A DNA stretch of 64,000 bases, taken from the NCBI GenBank assembly GCA_016710265.1, contig JADJJL010000006.1, forward strand, positions 558,001 through 622,000, in the 5' to 3' direction. The DNA comes from Saprospiraceae bacterium (GTDB lineage Bacteria > Bacteroidota > Bacteroidia > Chitinophagales > Saprospiraceae). This document shows positions 54,064-63,370 of this stretch, piece by piece. Numbering within the stretch: the first letter of the stretch is position 1; every line of letters starts with the position of its first letter. The notes under the pieces were generated by a model. The model worked only from the letters and a program-made list of their open reading frames with translations, was not told the DNA's origin and made no database searches. The translations under genes and the position numbers were made by a program.

Positions 54064-55185
54064 ATGTTCGGTAATATATTCATTTTATTTATCCTAGTTA
54101 TATATGGTTTTTTAGCCAATCTTTTACTTAGCCCGAGACCTGGTGGAGACTATGGTGTGGGTTATTCTTTTGTTTTTATGATTTATTCTGCAGCATTTAT
54201 TATTTCAACAGGTCTTTTGGCTTGGAATATGAGTCTAAACCATTGTTTTGATTGGATATCCGGTTCCTTTTTAAAATATCGCAATTGGTTGGTTTTTCTT
54301 GGCTGGTTCAGTTTTGTGCTGGCCAGTTTGTGGAGTTTAGAATACAGTGATAAGAAGGTCGATTCTGTAATCCCCTCATTTATGAATTTGTTTACTTGGA
54401 GCAGAATCTATTTTTGGCTACCCATTTTAATACTCGTTCCCTGTGTGTATTTTTTAAATGTGCAAGAAAAGATGGTCACTCCAGCTATTTGGCCTAAAAT
54501 CATGCTACAGACAGGTTTTTCATTCAGTCTTTTGATATCCATGGTTTTGTTTGGAGTCTTTATAATATTTAAAGTAAAAGGCCAGGTTCAGCATTTAGCG
54601 GCGAGAGTGGCCCAGCAATCAGAAAGAGTTTCTAATTACAATGCTTCCTATGATTATATTAATAATTATAACGAAGCTACAATCGATGGTCTGCTAAAAT
54701 ATGTCTATCCCGAAAATGAAGCCAAACGGAGGAATGCTGCTATTTCAAAAATTATTTCATTTCCTAATTGGGAAAATGACCTGATCAGAATTTTAACCGA
54801 GGAAAATCTAGAACAAATTTATGTTTTCAATGATGATACTTATTATGTCTTTGCTTTTTTAGATGAACATAAAGTCGAGCACCCAGCACATTTTATCCAA
54901 CCCATTATTTATAGTTTGAATGTGATGGCCAAAAGAATTAGAGAATCACTCAGCGATCCTTATAATCTGGAATTAAGCAGATCAGACATTGAATTAGTAT
55001 GTCGCGTTTTGGAAGCCCAGTTTAAAATGGCAGTAAAAGAATTTAGACCAAGTATGTTAAAGTTGAAAGCGATATTAGAAATAGACCCACCTGAAAGAAT
55101 GAACAAACAACATATTAAATCATATAGGAAGAGGGTGAAGGCATACCGGATGGCGGTGAAGAATTGGTTGGAATCAAATGGGTAG
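54064..55185 (+). CDS. Membrane protein with long cytoplasmic C-terminus
   Basis: 373 residues. Five predicted helices in the first 190 residues (about 2-19, 38-58, 77-97, 118-135, 155-178), then a soluble helical region of about 185 residues (QVQHLAARVAQQSERV..., DLIRILTEENLEQIYVFNDDTYYVFAFLDEH). No known domain recognised. It stands alone, 62 bp ahead of the RAYT gene. Confidence 0.7.
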   Translation: MFGNIFILFILVIYGFLANLLLSPRPGGDYGVGYSFVFMIYSAAFIISTGLLAWNMSLNHCFDWISGSFLKYRNWLVFLGWFSFVLASLWSLEYSDKKVDSVIPSFMNLFTWSRIYFWLPILILVPCVYFLNVQEKMVTPAIWPKIMLQTGFSFSLLISMVLFGVFIIFKVKGQVQHLAARVAQQSERVSNYNASYDYINNYNEATIDGLLKYVYPENEAKRRNAAISKIISFPNWENDLIRILTEENLEQIYVFNDDTYYVFAFLDEHKVEHPAHFIQPIIYSLNVMAKRIRESLSDPYNLELSRSDIELVCRVLEAQFKMAVKEFRPSMLKLKAILEIDPPERMNKQHIKSYRKRVKAYRMAVKNWLESNG

Positions 55186-55247
55186 AATTCTATATAGTAA
55201 TTATATTATTAAAATATTGGAATTGAAGAAAAATAAACAAATAAACT

Positions 55248-55709
55248 ATGCCAAACACATTTTCTCAAATGTATATTCAAATTGTATTTGCTGTTCAAAA
55301 TAGGAATAATTTTATACATCCTTCTTGGGAAGACGAATTATTTAAATACATGACAGGCATAATTAGGAATAAGGAACAAAAATTAATAGCGATTAATGGA
55401 GTGCCAAATCATATTCATATTTTGATTGGAATGAAACCTTCTTGTTGTTTATCGGATCTTATGAGAGAAGTGAAAAAATCTTCCAATGAATTTGTGAATG
55501 AGCAAAAGTTTTTAAAACATAAATTTCGATGGCAAGAAGGATTTGGTGCATTTTCGTATAGCCATTCTTCGCTAAGTCGTGTAATAAGGTATATCGAAAA
55601 CCAAAAAGAACACCATAAAATACAAACATTTAAAGAGGAATATCTTGATTTTTTAAAGAAATTTCAGATTGAATACAAAGATGAATATTTGTTTGATTGG
55701 ATAGAGTAG
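55248..55709 (+). CDS. RAYT: REP-associated tyrosine transposase (IS200/TnpA-like Y1)
   Basis: 153 residues. Single-domain HUH nuclease: metal-binding His55-x-His57 in PNHIHILIG, catalytic Tyr115 in RVIRYIENQKEHH. Family members cut single-stranded DNA next to hairpins and are thought to spread REP palindromes. Directly downstream (98 bp) starts an array of CGACCCC...GGGGTCG palindromes, the likely cognate repeats. No second ORF or IS ends, so a domesticated rather than a free IS200 element. Confidence 0.92.
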   Translation: MPNTFSQMYIQIVFAVQNRNNFIHPSWEDELFKYMTGIIRNKEQKLIAINGVPNHIHILIGMKPSCCLSDLMREVKKSSNEFVNEQKFLKHKFRWQEGFGAFSYSHSSLSRVIRYIENQKEHHKIQTFKEEYLDFLKKFQIEYKDEYLFDWIE

Positions 55710-55806
55710 ATAAGGTATAATTAATATTTATTCTTCCAATTAATGCAAATATCATATAATTCCATCCTTTTGGAATTACATTTGGATAGATGTAATTTCT
55801 GCTATT

Positions 55807-55823
55807 CGACCCCTACGGGGTCG
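55807..55823 (+). terminator. REP palindrome acting as probable terminator of the RAYT gene
   Basis: CGACCCC TAC GGGGTCG followed by GTTTTTC: a strong 7-bp GC stem with a short T tract, 98 bp after the RAYT stop. Confidence 0.5.
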
Positions 55824-56112
55824 GTTTTTCTCTCTTTTCATTTAGTATAAATATTTGATCCCTAAGGGATCATTTAAGATATGTAGAATTTAATTTTAAA
55901 TATGTACAGCTTAAATATTTCTAATAAAATATGCTTAATGTTTGGCTACCCCAGCGAGGTCTTATATTCATAACCAAGCAAAGCAACTAATAATCCGGCC
56001 CCAGAGGGGTCGAATAAAAAAAACATAACAAATAAGCAATTGATTCGACCCCTCTGGGGTCGGATTATCTCTCTTTTTATTTTGTATAAAAATGTGATCC
56101 CTACGGGATCAT
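55807..56112. repeat. REP palindromes in a duplicated 240-bp unit
   Basis: Two related units (55807 onward and 56046 onward) each have CGACCCCNNNGGGGTCG (NNN is TAC, then TCT), a TGATCCCTNNGGGATCA palindrome about 50 bp later (55856-55872; 56095-56111), AT-rich filler, an atatgcttaatg word and a decayed third palindrome. Another REP (CGGCCCCAGAGGGGTCG) is at 55996-56012, between them. Confidence 0.8.
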
Positions 56113-56180
56113 TTAGCTTTGAAGTTAATTTTAAAATTGTACAACTTAACTATTTCTAAAAAATATGCTTAATGGTTGGT

Positions 56181-56497
56181 GACCTCAGCGGGTTCGTACA
56201 TCTATAACAAAACTAACCAAACAATAAACTGACCCCAGCGGGGATGTACATCTATAACAAAACTAACCAAAAAATAAACCGACCCCAGCGGGTTCGTACA
56301 TATATAACAAAACTAACCAAACAATAAACTGACCCCAGCGGGTTCGTACATCTATAACAAAACTAACCAGACATTAAACTGACCCCATATGGGTCGTACA
56401 TCTATAACAAAACCAATCAACAATAAACTCGACCCCAGCGGGGTCGTATATGTATAACCCGATATAATAATAAGCAATCCGACCCCAGCGGGGTCGA
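56181..56497. repeat. Tandem array of seven REP units, exact 50-bp period
   Basis: Units start at 56181, 56231, 56281, 56331, 56381, 56431 and 56481. Each begins GACCCCAGCGGG(G/T)TCG or a variant (one is GACCCCATATGGGTCG), followed by a similar filler tacatctataacaaaactaac and aataaact. The filler is itself repeated, so this is a tandem duplication array and not CRISPR. Probably generated from the RAYT-linked REP. Confidence 0.85.
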
Positions 56498-56621
56498 ATA
56501 TGAATTGTAGTATATTATGAAAGAAAAAATTAATCCGTTTTTGGAAAATATTGTAGGACCTTTTTTTAGCTAAATTTCAGCTTGTACTAATCAGTTTTTT
56601 GCTTATTTTTCCGACCAATAT

Positions 56622-57521
56622 ATGAAAAGGAATCAGGAAATCCTCAACATCGCCTCCCTCGAAATGTTCGAGCGGATGATCAACCGAGATTTAAAGCCCT
56701 ACGATGTCAACATGATGGTGATGCCGGGAACGCTAGAAGACAAACATAAAAACTGTGAGACCATCCCCGCGTTGAGGAGACAGTTTAATTTGATTTACTT
56801 ATTGCTGGAAGGTGAGCACGATGTAAGACTTGGTGCAGACCATCTGCAGTTAAAACCCAATGATCTTGTCATCGTCCCCGAGAATACACTTTACGCCAGC
56901 GATCACATTAAAAACTGCCATGGGTATTGCATACACTTCAAATCTGAATTTCTAAAACCACAATTATCCAAGTCCCTAACAGAAGAATTTCCATTTTTCC
57001 ATTTTGATGCTCCACACATCATTAATCTAAATGATCAGGAAAGTGAAATGATCCAATCATCTTTCAAAAATATCATTGAAGAATACAATCGCTTTTCACC
57101 AGAAAAGAATTTTCTACTATGCAATCTTATTCTCATTTTGCTTTTAAGGGTACGAGAAATTTACAGAACCAAAGTCAAAGAATTAAACAAGAACACGAGC
57201 AGACGTGAACAACTGGCCAATGGATTCAAGCTACTGGTTGAAAAACACTTTATTGAAAACAGGACAGTGAGTCTATATGCCGAAATGCTTTATATTTCCG
57301 CAAAGCATCTTTCTGAAGTAGTGAGCGAGACTTTTGGACGTCCTCCATTGCAGATTATTCACGACATATTGGTACTTGAGGCCAAAGTCCAATTGGGCTC
57401 CACCGACAAATCCATTTCAGAGATAGCATATTCCCTTAAATTTGATGACCCTTCCCATTTTACCCATTTTATCAAAAAGCGGACAGGCTTATCGCCCCAG
57501 GATTTTAGAAGGAAACTCTGA
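56622..57521 (+). CDS. AraC-family transcriptional regulator
   Basis: 299 residues. N-terminal cupin-like sensor (LLLEGEHDVRLGADHLQLKPNDLVIVPENTLYAS) and C-terminal double helix-turn-helix (VSLYAEMLYISAKHLSEVVSETFGRPPLQII.. and SISEIAYSLKFDDPSHFTHFIKKRTGLSPQDFRRKL). It probably controls the small cupin gene 85 bp downstream. Ligand unknown. Confidence 0.92.
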   Translation: MKRNQEILNIASLEMFERMINRDLKPYDVNMMVMPGTLEDKHKNCETIPALRRQFNLIYLLLEGEHDVRLGADHLQLKPNDLVIVPENTLYASDHIKNCHGYCIHFKSEFLKPQLSKSLTEEFPFFHFDAPHIINLNDQESEMIQSSFKNIIEEYNRFSPEKNFLLCNLILILLLRVREIYRTKVKELNKNTSRREQLANGFKLLVEKHFIENRTVSLYAEMLYISAKHLSEVVSETFGRPPLQIIHDILVLEAKVQLGSTDKSISEIAYSLKFDDPSHFTHFIKKRTGLSPQDFRRKL

Positions 57522-57606
57522 TTTATACATACTATGCCGAAGAATGTACAATTCCATTCTTCCCTGTCTCCTTTCCTTTGCACTATCAAATTAAAAAATA
57601 AATCAA

Positions 57607-57978
57607 ATGGAAAACAAATCGCAGATTGCAGAATGGAGAAATTTCGGAACACCCGATGAAGTTCGAGAATTTCCCAAAGGTAGACTAGAACTTATCAAAA
57701 TTGGTGGTGCAACGATTGGCCGCGGTATTTTTGAACCTGGTTGGCGTTGGGCCACTTCCGTGCAACCATTGGCACAAACACACAGTTGTGAAGCTCCACA
57801 TTTTCAGTACCATGTTTCGGGTATTCTTAGGATTAAAATGGATGATGGAACCGAATTCGATTGTAAGCCAGGTGATGTTTCACTATTGCCTTCCGGACAC
57901 GATGCTTGGACAGTAGGGGATGAGCCAGCGGTAGTGGTAGATTTTCAAGGGATGATAGATTTTGCAAAACATCTTTAA
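57607..57978 (+). CDS. Cupin-domain protein
   Basis: 123 residues, single cupin barrel: GIFEPGWRWATSVQPLAQTHSCEAPHFQYHVSG then FDCKPGDVSLLPSGHDAWTVG. His residues at HSCEAPHFQYH and GHDAW are placed for metal binding. It follows an AraC regulator on the same strand. Function unknown. Confidence 0.85.
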   Translation: MENKSQIAEWRNFGTPDEVREFPKGRLELIKIGGATIGRGIFEPGWRWATSVQPLAQTHSCEAPHFQYHVSGILRIKMDDGTEFDCKPGDVSLLPSGHDAWTVGDEPAVVVDFQGMIDFAKHL

Positions 57979-58164
57979 CGTTTGTAGGTTTTTTGCCTTG
58001 TAGTTATAAATTGAGACTGTAGTTATATACATCAATCTGTCGTGGAATATAGCTCTGTTTGATTGTTTTTGCAAAGGTGGGAAGCCAATAATAGGATGTA
58101 ATACTATTTATTTATTGGCTATTCAATTTTGGTTTAACTTTGAAGCCACAAAACTTTTAAAAAA

Positions 58165-59643
58165 TTGAATCCAATCAATGCCAAAGTGATTACAAGAGCA
58201 TTTGCTTTAAATCTCTTTTTGCCATTATTTCTGATTCTCATTTTTGTGTCCAGTGCTTTTGCTCAATCCAATTTATTATCAGAAGCCATTCAAAGAGGTA
58301 ATTTTACAAAATCATTTGAATTATTAAAAGAGAAACGATGGATTCAGATTAAATCAGGTCAATTGGCATGGAACCCTTTGTTTTATTCTATTTTTCAAGT
58401 TGGGATAGATTCATTGACTTTTGAAAAATTAAAAAAGAAGAATTTTAAGGAATGTTGTAAAACTTGGTCTGAACACAAAAAGACATTTCTGGATATAACG
58501 AAGCAAATTATAGACCAGGGAGCTGATTTGCAATTATTTGATAAAAGAGGAAGGAGTGCAATTTACTATGCCGCTGTTCTTAGATTGGATGAGGTAGTGG
58601 AATTATTGCTAGAAAAAGGCGCAAAAGTCGAAGACTCAGAAGATTTATTTCAAATCGCGGCTTCACATGGATATTCTAAAATTGTTTCCCAATTGCTTAA
58701 ATTCAAATTAAATGCTTGTGAAACTGGCAGGAATTGTTTCTCGCCTTTTCACAATGCAGCCATAAATGGTAGTCTTGGTGTAATCTCGGAAATGATCAAT
58801 GCTAAGTCTAATTTAGAATGTCCCTCTGGAAATATGTGTGTTTATTTTTCAAAGCTGACGCCGTTGCAATTGGCTGTGATGAATGGACGTGATAAAGTAG
58901 TCCTGAAATTAATCCAAAATGGGGCAAATACAAATGTTTTGAGTTCTACGAATGAAAATTTACTCCACCTTGCTGTAAAAGGTCCCAGACATGAAATTTC
59001 TTTATTAAACAGTAAAGGAAAACCAGATGAATACTTACTTTTATTTGGTGGAAATTTGGGTACAGTTTTATTGTTAGATTCTCTGTATAAAGATCTTTAC
59101 ACAGTTGATAATGAAGGTAGAACTCCGATGCATTGGTCAGCCTACTATTACAAAACTGAAGTTTTAAAGTATTTTTTAGCAAGGAATAAACCTCCAATTG
59201 AGAACCATACAAATGCAGCTCATAGTATGGCTTCTGCTATATCCTTGACTTTTTATCGATATTACAAAAATGAAAGTGGATCAGATTTTAAAAAAGATGA
59301 ATTAATAAAAATCTGGGGAATTGCTGAGAAATCCTGGAATGACAGTTTGAGTAAAATTAATATTAAACTTGCAGGAAGAAGACTCCTCCAAATCGGTTTC
59401 ATTGCAGTCGCTACTGCTGCTGCCAGCTATCAAGCTAGTATTGATGCAGCTTCTACAGGATATGGTTACTCCAGTGTTGAGTATCCAATATTACAATTAG
59501 ATGACCTGACCAGCATTAGAAGGACTATTAATTTACAGTTAGACATTTGTCAAAAAATGAAGAATTTTATATCCAATGACGACCAAGTAAATGAAAAATG
59601 GAATAAATTAAATCAATTAGAAAAAATACTCAATCATGAATAG
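58165..59643 (+). CDS. Exported ankyrin-repeat protein
   Basis: 492 residues from a TTG start, chosen because the signal peptide (about 12-34, ending AFAQ) follows it directly and no ATG is near. Ankyrin repeats occupy about 120-345 (DQGADLQLFDKRGRSAIYYAAVLRLDEVVELLLEKGAKV, LTPLQLAVMNGRDKVVLKLIQNGANTNVL, GRTPMHWSAYYYKTEVLKYFL). The C-terminus is helical. A periplasmic scaffold or binding protein. Overlaps the next gene by 8 bp. Confidence 0.82.
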   Translation: MNPINAKVITRAFALNLFLPLFLILIFVSSAFAQSNLLSEAIQRGNFTKSFELLKEKRWIQIKSGQLAWNPLFYSIFQVGIDSLTFEKLKKKNFKECCKTWSEHKKTFLDITKQIIDQGADLQLFDKRGRSAIYYAAVLRLDEVVELLLEKGAKVEDSEDLFQIAASHGYSKIVSQLLKFKLNACETGRNCFSPFHNAAINGSLGVISEMINAKSNLECPSGNMCVYFSKLTPLQLAVMNGRDKVVLKLIQNGANTNVLSSTNENLLHLAVKGPRHEISLLNSKGKPDEYLLLFGGNLGTVLLLDSLYKDLYTVDNEGRTPMHWSAYYYKTEVLKYFLARNKPPIENHTNAAHSMASAISLTFYRYYKNESGSDFKKDELIKIWGIAEKSWNDSLSKINIKLAGRRLLQIGFIAVATAAASYQASIDAASTGYGYSSVEYPILQLDDLTSIRRTINLQLDICQKMKNFISNDDQVNEKWNKLNQLEKILNHE

Positions 59644-60232
59644 TAATTCGTTTTTTAAGGTAAAATACTTTTTAGTCCTGCTTGGATTTTTACAATCAGC
59701 CTTTCAAAATGGCATTGTAGCTCAGTCTATCAAAATTGCTCCAATCACTATTTCATACCCATCATTGGGAAAGGTAAATTTGTCTGTTTGCGCTCCTTAT
59801 TCGGAATACTCCATAGAAGGAATGAATACACCGGATGGAATGGGTTTTACCTACGACTATTATGATGCGTCTCTGAATCAATTCAAAGTTCTTTTAAGTA
59901 AAATATTGTCTGAACAAGAACCTTTTGTTTGCGGAGCAACTGCAGACAATTCCAAAAAGTATAAGCTGGAATGCCGCCTGGAGTCTTTGTCTGAGGGAAA
60001 AGTAGTTACTGCTTTTAGCAAGATTTCTTTGGAAATAACAATGACTTGGAAACTTACCAGAATTGAGGATGGAGAAGTATTGTTTAGGACTAAGTCTGTT
60101 GGTATGCATAAAAATAAAATTGGAAATGCTTTTAATGGGAAATCGATGGCTAGAGAAAGAGCCGAAAAAGCTTTGGAAATGGCGTTTTTGGAATCTTTTA
60201 AAATGTTGCATCATGAATTGTCCAAATTTTAA
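59636..60232 (+). CDS. Exported protein coupled to the ankyrin gene
   Basis: 198 residues with a signal peptide (1-30, ending GIVAQ). The mature domain (KYKLECRLESLSEGKVVTAFSKISLEITMTWKLTRIEDGEVLFRTKS) is beta-rich, and ends with a helix, a layout like bacterial lipoprotein assembly or CsgG-type proteins, but I cannot assign it. ATG lies inside the end of the ankyrin gene, so the two are translated together and may form a complex. Confidence 0.68.
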   Translation: MNSNSFFKVKYFLVLLGFLQSAFQNGIVAQSIKIAPITISYPSLGKVNLSVCAPYSEYSIEGMNTPDGMGFTYDYYDASLNQFKVLLSKILSEQEPFVCGATADNSKKYKLECRLESLSEGKVVTAFSKISLEITMTWKLTRIEDGEVLFRTKSVGMHKNKIGNAFNGKSMARERAEKALEMAFLESFKMLHHELSKF

Positions 60233-60373
60233 CTTACTGGGATAAGATATAACAGATATAAAGCAGCTGTTTTATTAGTTTCTCAATGGTTGATAGATTT
60301 TACAAAACATCTTTAAACGCTAAACAAATTTGCTTGAAATTAATTTTATATATTCAAACTAAAATCAAGCAAA

Positions 60374-60817
60374 ATGACAAGCATCAATGTATATCTTAAT
60401 TTTAACGGTAATTGTGAGGAAGCCTTTAATTTTTACAAATCTGTTTTCGGCGGAGAATTTGGTTATATAGGAAGATTTAACGAGATGCCTCCTCAGGAAG
60501 GAGTACCAGCGCTACCAGAAGAAATGGGCAAAAAAATCATGCACATTGGATTACCCATTAGCAAAGAGACATCATTGATGGGGAGTGATACAGGAGGAGA
60601 GTGGGCTTCGCATTTTAAGCAAGGCAACAACTTCTCCATTAGTATCAACACCGACAGCAAAGAAAACGCTGACCGTCTTTTCAATGGACTTTCTGCCGGA
60701 GGAAATATTACCATGCCTCTAGCCGATACCTTTTGGGGAGATTAATTTGGAATGTTTGAAGATCGTTTTGGAATCAACTGGATGGTGAGTTATAATGCAA
60801 AACAACAAGAAGGATAA
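60374..60817 (+). pseudogene. VOC/PhnB-like protein with an in-frame stop near the end
   Basis: The frame reads MTSINVYLNFNGNCEEAFNFYKSVFGGEFGY... to WGD then TAA at 60743-60745. The same frame goes on with FGMFEDRFGINWMVSY to a stop at 60815-60817; this is the normal PhnB-like C-terminus. A single-base change (TAT or TAC to TAA) explains it. Intact length would be 147 residues. The lost part includes the last beta strand with a conserved metal-site glutamate/aspartate region (FEDRFGINW), so the truncated protein is probably not functional. Confidence 0.85.
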
Positions 60818-60898
60818 TTTTTTAGAGCCAAGTCCTTGTTATTTCATGTGAACCATCAGTTTATGGGTTTTTATTAGAAAATCTAAAAAGTCTATAAA

Positions 60899-61423
60899 AT
60901 GGATTATTCAATCTCCAAATCTATTGAAATTCTTTCGCGCACTCCGGATGTCCTAATAGCTTTAACTTCCAATCTCTCCGAAGAATGGACCCATGTGAAT
61001 GAAGGCGAGGAAACTTGGAGTGTCTATGATGTGATTGGCCACTTGATCCACGGTGAGAGCACAGATTGGATGGCGCGGATGGATATCATTCTTTCTGATT
61101 TGCAAGATAAGACTTTTACACCCTTTGATCGTTTTGCACAATTTAAAGAAAGTGAGGGTAAGTCGTTGCAACAATTATTAGAAGAATTCAAGCAACTCCG
61201 CCATAAAAATTTAGATTATATTAAATCAAAAGACCTTCATACGGATGATTTAATTAAAACTGGAGTTCATCCTCATTTTGGTGAAGTTAAATTAAGTCAT
61301 CTGCTCTCATGCTGGACCGTCCATGATTTAAATCATATCTCTCAAATTTGCAGAGTCATGGCCAAGCAATACAAGGAAGCAGTGGGACCCTGGTATGAAT
61401 ATTTAAGAATTTTAAAATCTTGA
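60899..61423 (+). CDS. DinB-family protein
   Basis: 174 residues, four-helix DinB/YfiT bundle. The three metal-binding histidines are placed as expected: His in VIGHLIHGESTDWM and His in WTVHDLNHISQICRVM. Such proteins include thiol-dependent transferases and hydrolases. 6 bp ahead of an SRPBCC gene; likely cotranscribed. Confidence 0.88.
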   Translation: MDYSISKSIEILSRTPDVLIALTSNLSEEWTHVNEGEETWSVYDVIGHLIHGESTDWMARMDIILSDLQDKTFTPFDRFAQFKESEGKSLQQLLEEFKQLRHKNLDYIKSKDLHTDDLIKTGVHPHFGEVKLSHLLSCWTVHDLNHISQICRVMAKQYKEAVGPWYEYLRILKS

Positions 61424-61429
61424 TGAAAA

Positions 61430-61924
61430 ATGAATAACTTTGACTGGACTTCTTTCACGAGGAAAATTGCAATAAAAGCGAAACTTTCTGATATTTACAA
61501 TGCCTGGGCCATTCCCTCAGAGATTGAAAAATGGTTTTTAAGTAAAGCGGTATTTTATGATTCAAAAGATCAAAAAATTCCCCACGATCAACAGATAGAG
61601 AAAGGTAGCAGGTATGATTGGAATTGGTATTTGTACGATGTAACCGAGTCTGGCAAAATCATGGAAGCGAATGGAAATGACTTAATACAATTTACATTTG
61701 CAGGTGAATGTTTGGTGGATATTAAATTATCGACTATGAGTGATTATACGGTTGTAGAATTGACCCAAAAATATATTCCTACTGATGATTTATCCAAAGT
61801 GAATATCAGATTGGGTTGTGATTCCGGATGGTCCTTTTTTCTGGTAAACTTAAAATCTGTTTATGAAGGTGGACTTGATTTAAGAAACAAGGATATTTCG
61901 GCAAAAGGAATGGTAAATTGTTGA
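61430..61924 (+). CDS. SRPBCC/AHSA1-family protein
   Basis: 164 residues, START-like ligand-binding fold: ISDIYNAWAIPSEIEKWF-type start (here LSDIYNAWAIPSEIEKWFLSKA), long central strand region and C-terminal helix GWSFFLVNLKSVYEGGLDLR. Members bind hydrophobic ligands or act as Hsp90 ATPase activator homologs. Paired with the DinB gene. Confidence 0.88.
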   Translation: MNNFDWTSFTRKIAIKAKLSDIYNAWAIPSEIEKWFLSKAVFYDSKDQKIPHDQQIEKGSRYDWNWYLYDVTESGKIMEANGNDLIQFTFAGECLVDIKLSTMSDYTVVELTQKYIPTDDLSKVNIRLGCDSGWSFFLVNLKSVYEGGLDLRNKDISAKGMVNC

Positions 61925-62124
61925 ATTTGCACAATCTATGAATTCGAGTGATGCTTGTTTTCTAAGACATCGACATAATCCATTTTAAATCGTTTTAAAA
62001 ATGTTAGAAACAAAAATTCCAGCTATTGCTTGTGAGTTGGATTCAATGAACTGGTTATGCTGGAATTTATAGTTCTAATTTTAATAAATTTCTTACATTT
62101 GTAAATCTTTTAAATGGGTAATAC

Positions 62125-62859
62125 ATGAAAAATTTAATGTTCTTGGCGTTTTCGATTTTAACAATTTGCACATTAACCGCACAGCATAATATTTCCATTG
62201 GCCTGGAAGGAGGGCCATCCTTGGATCGATACGAAATGCATGATGAAGGAGGGAGGCTAGTTGCTAAGCCTTTGTACAATGGGTCAGTTGGAATTAATGT
62301 AGGTTATCATTGTATGAATTATTTTAGTTTAGAAACAGCACTAATATTTAAAGATTATACAAAAGGGTATGGATTCGCAATTGAAAATAGAGAAGTTGGT
62401 TTTAGTGGTTTCGCTTATTCCACATTTCAAATCCCACTGAGAGTTCGTGGCAGTATTCCACTCTATAAAGATAAAATATTTCTTTCCACAGTGGTGGGTT
62501 ATCACCACAGTTTTATAAGATCTTCTCCAGGCGGTAGATTTAGTATTGTTTCCTTGAGTAGTGAATACGCATTTGAATCAAATGAAATTTATTCAGAAAC
62601 GGTGGTTGATCAATTTTCACTTCTGGAAACAGGTCTTGGATTAGAATTCAGATTGATTAACGGCATGATTCTTCGCGCCTCAGCAATTTATTTTACAGGC
62701 TTCGCGGATGTGACTAGAAATGACCTTCAATATTCCTATAACGGTAGTTTATTTAAAAATGCCTCAGTACGCAGTAAAGGTGAATACGCCAGTTTAAATT
62801 TGGGTTTGAATTATACCTTGCAGTGTTGTAAAAAGAAAATGGAGGAGGAGGAAAATTAG
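62125..62859 (+). CDS. Outer-membrane beta-barrel protein
   Basis: 244 residues. Signal peptide 1-19 (ending TAQH). Alternating amphipathic strands (ISIGLEGGPSL, GSVGINVGYHCMNYFSLETALIFK, FQIPLRVRGSIPLYKDKIFLSTVVGYHH, ASLNLGLNYTL) as in the OMP_b-brl_2 family of eight-stranded barrels. Acidic tail KKKMEEEEN. Monocistronic. Confidence 0.8.
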   Translation: MKNLMFLAFSILTICTLTAQHNISIGLEGGPSLDRYEMHDEGGRLVAKPLYNGSVGINVGYHCMNYFSLETALIFKDYTKGYGFAIENREVGFSGFAYSTFQIPLRVRGSIPLYKDKIFLSTVVGYHHSFIRSSPGGRFSIVSLSSEYAFESNEIYSETVVDQFSLLETGLGLEFRLINGMILRASAIYFTGFADVTRNDLQYSYNGSLFKNASVRSKGEYASLNLGLNYTLQCCKKKMEEEEN

Positions 62860-63370
62860 TCAATTAGAAAATTAGCTAATTTGAAAATGCGAAGCGACGC
62901 CTAAGCGTCATAAACTCCGCGTAGGTACGCTTTTAGCGTACTAAATTCTGCCGAAGGCGTTATGGAAATTTGAAAATGGGGAAATGTAATTAGTCAATTT
63001 TAGAATTTAGGAATTAGAACAGTGCGATATTCGAAGTTTCCAAATTTATGCCGCCTAAGGCGGTACTTCGAATGCTTTTATTTGCAACCAAATTCAAAAT
63101 TCAGCACTTGAAACTTAACCCTTCAAGTATACAGTATCAAAGTCTTAGTCAAAGTCTATGTCTAAGTTTTCGTCAAAGTATTCCCAACTTAAAACTTAGC
63201 ACTCAAAACTCAAAACTAAAAACTTAGCACTCAAAACTTAAAACTCAAAACTTAGCACTCAAAACTTAAAACTCAAAACTTAGCATTTAAAACTTCCTCC
63301 CCCTCTTAATTTTTAGTTGAAAAATACACCATTGTATTATATCAATTGCATAAATCTAAACCTACAAATC
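62860..63370. repeat. Intergenic region with nested hairpins and low-complexity repeats
   Basis: No gene. It holds GACGC-ctaa-GCGTC (62896-62909), GTACGC-tttta-GCGTAC (62925-62941), and a nested cruciform: outer arms ATTCGAAGT (63029-63037) and ACTTCGAAT (63065-63073) around CCGCC-taa-GGCGG (63051-63063). These sit between tagtcaatt and gaaaatttg words. From 63110 to 63290 there are acttaaaactc/acttagcactc repeats. Confidence 0.7.

Noticed and set aside
56181..56497. Possible CRISPR array (regular 50-bp period with palindromic repeat)
   Set aside because: The segments between palindromes are near-identical to one another rather than unique, no cas genes are present, and a RAYT gene lies directly upstream.
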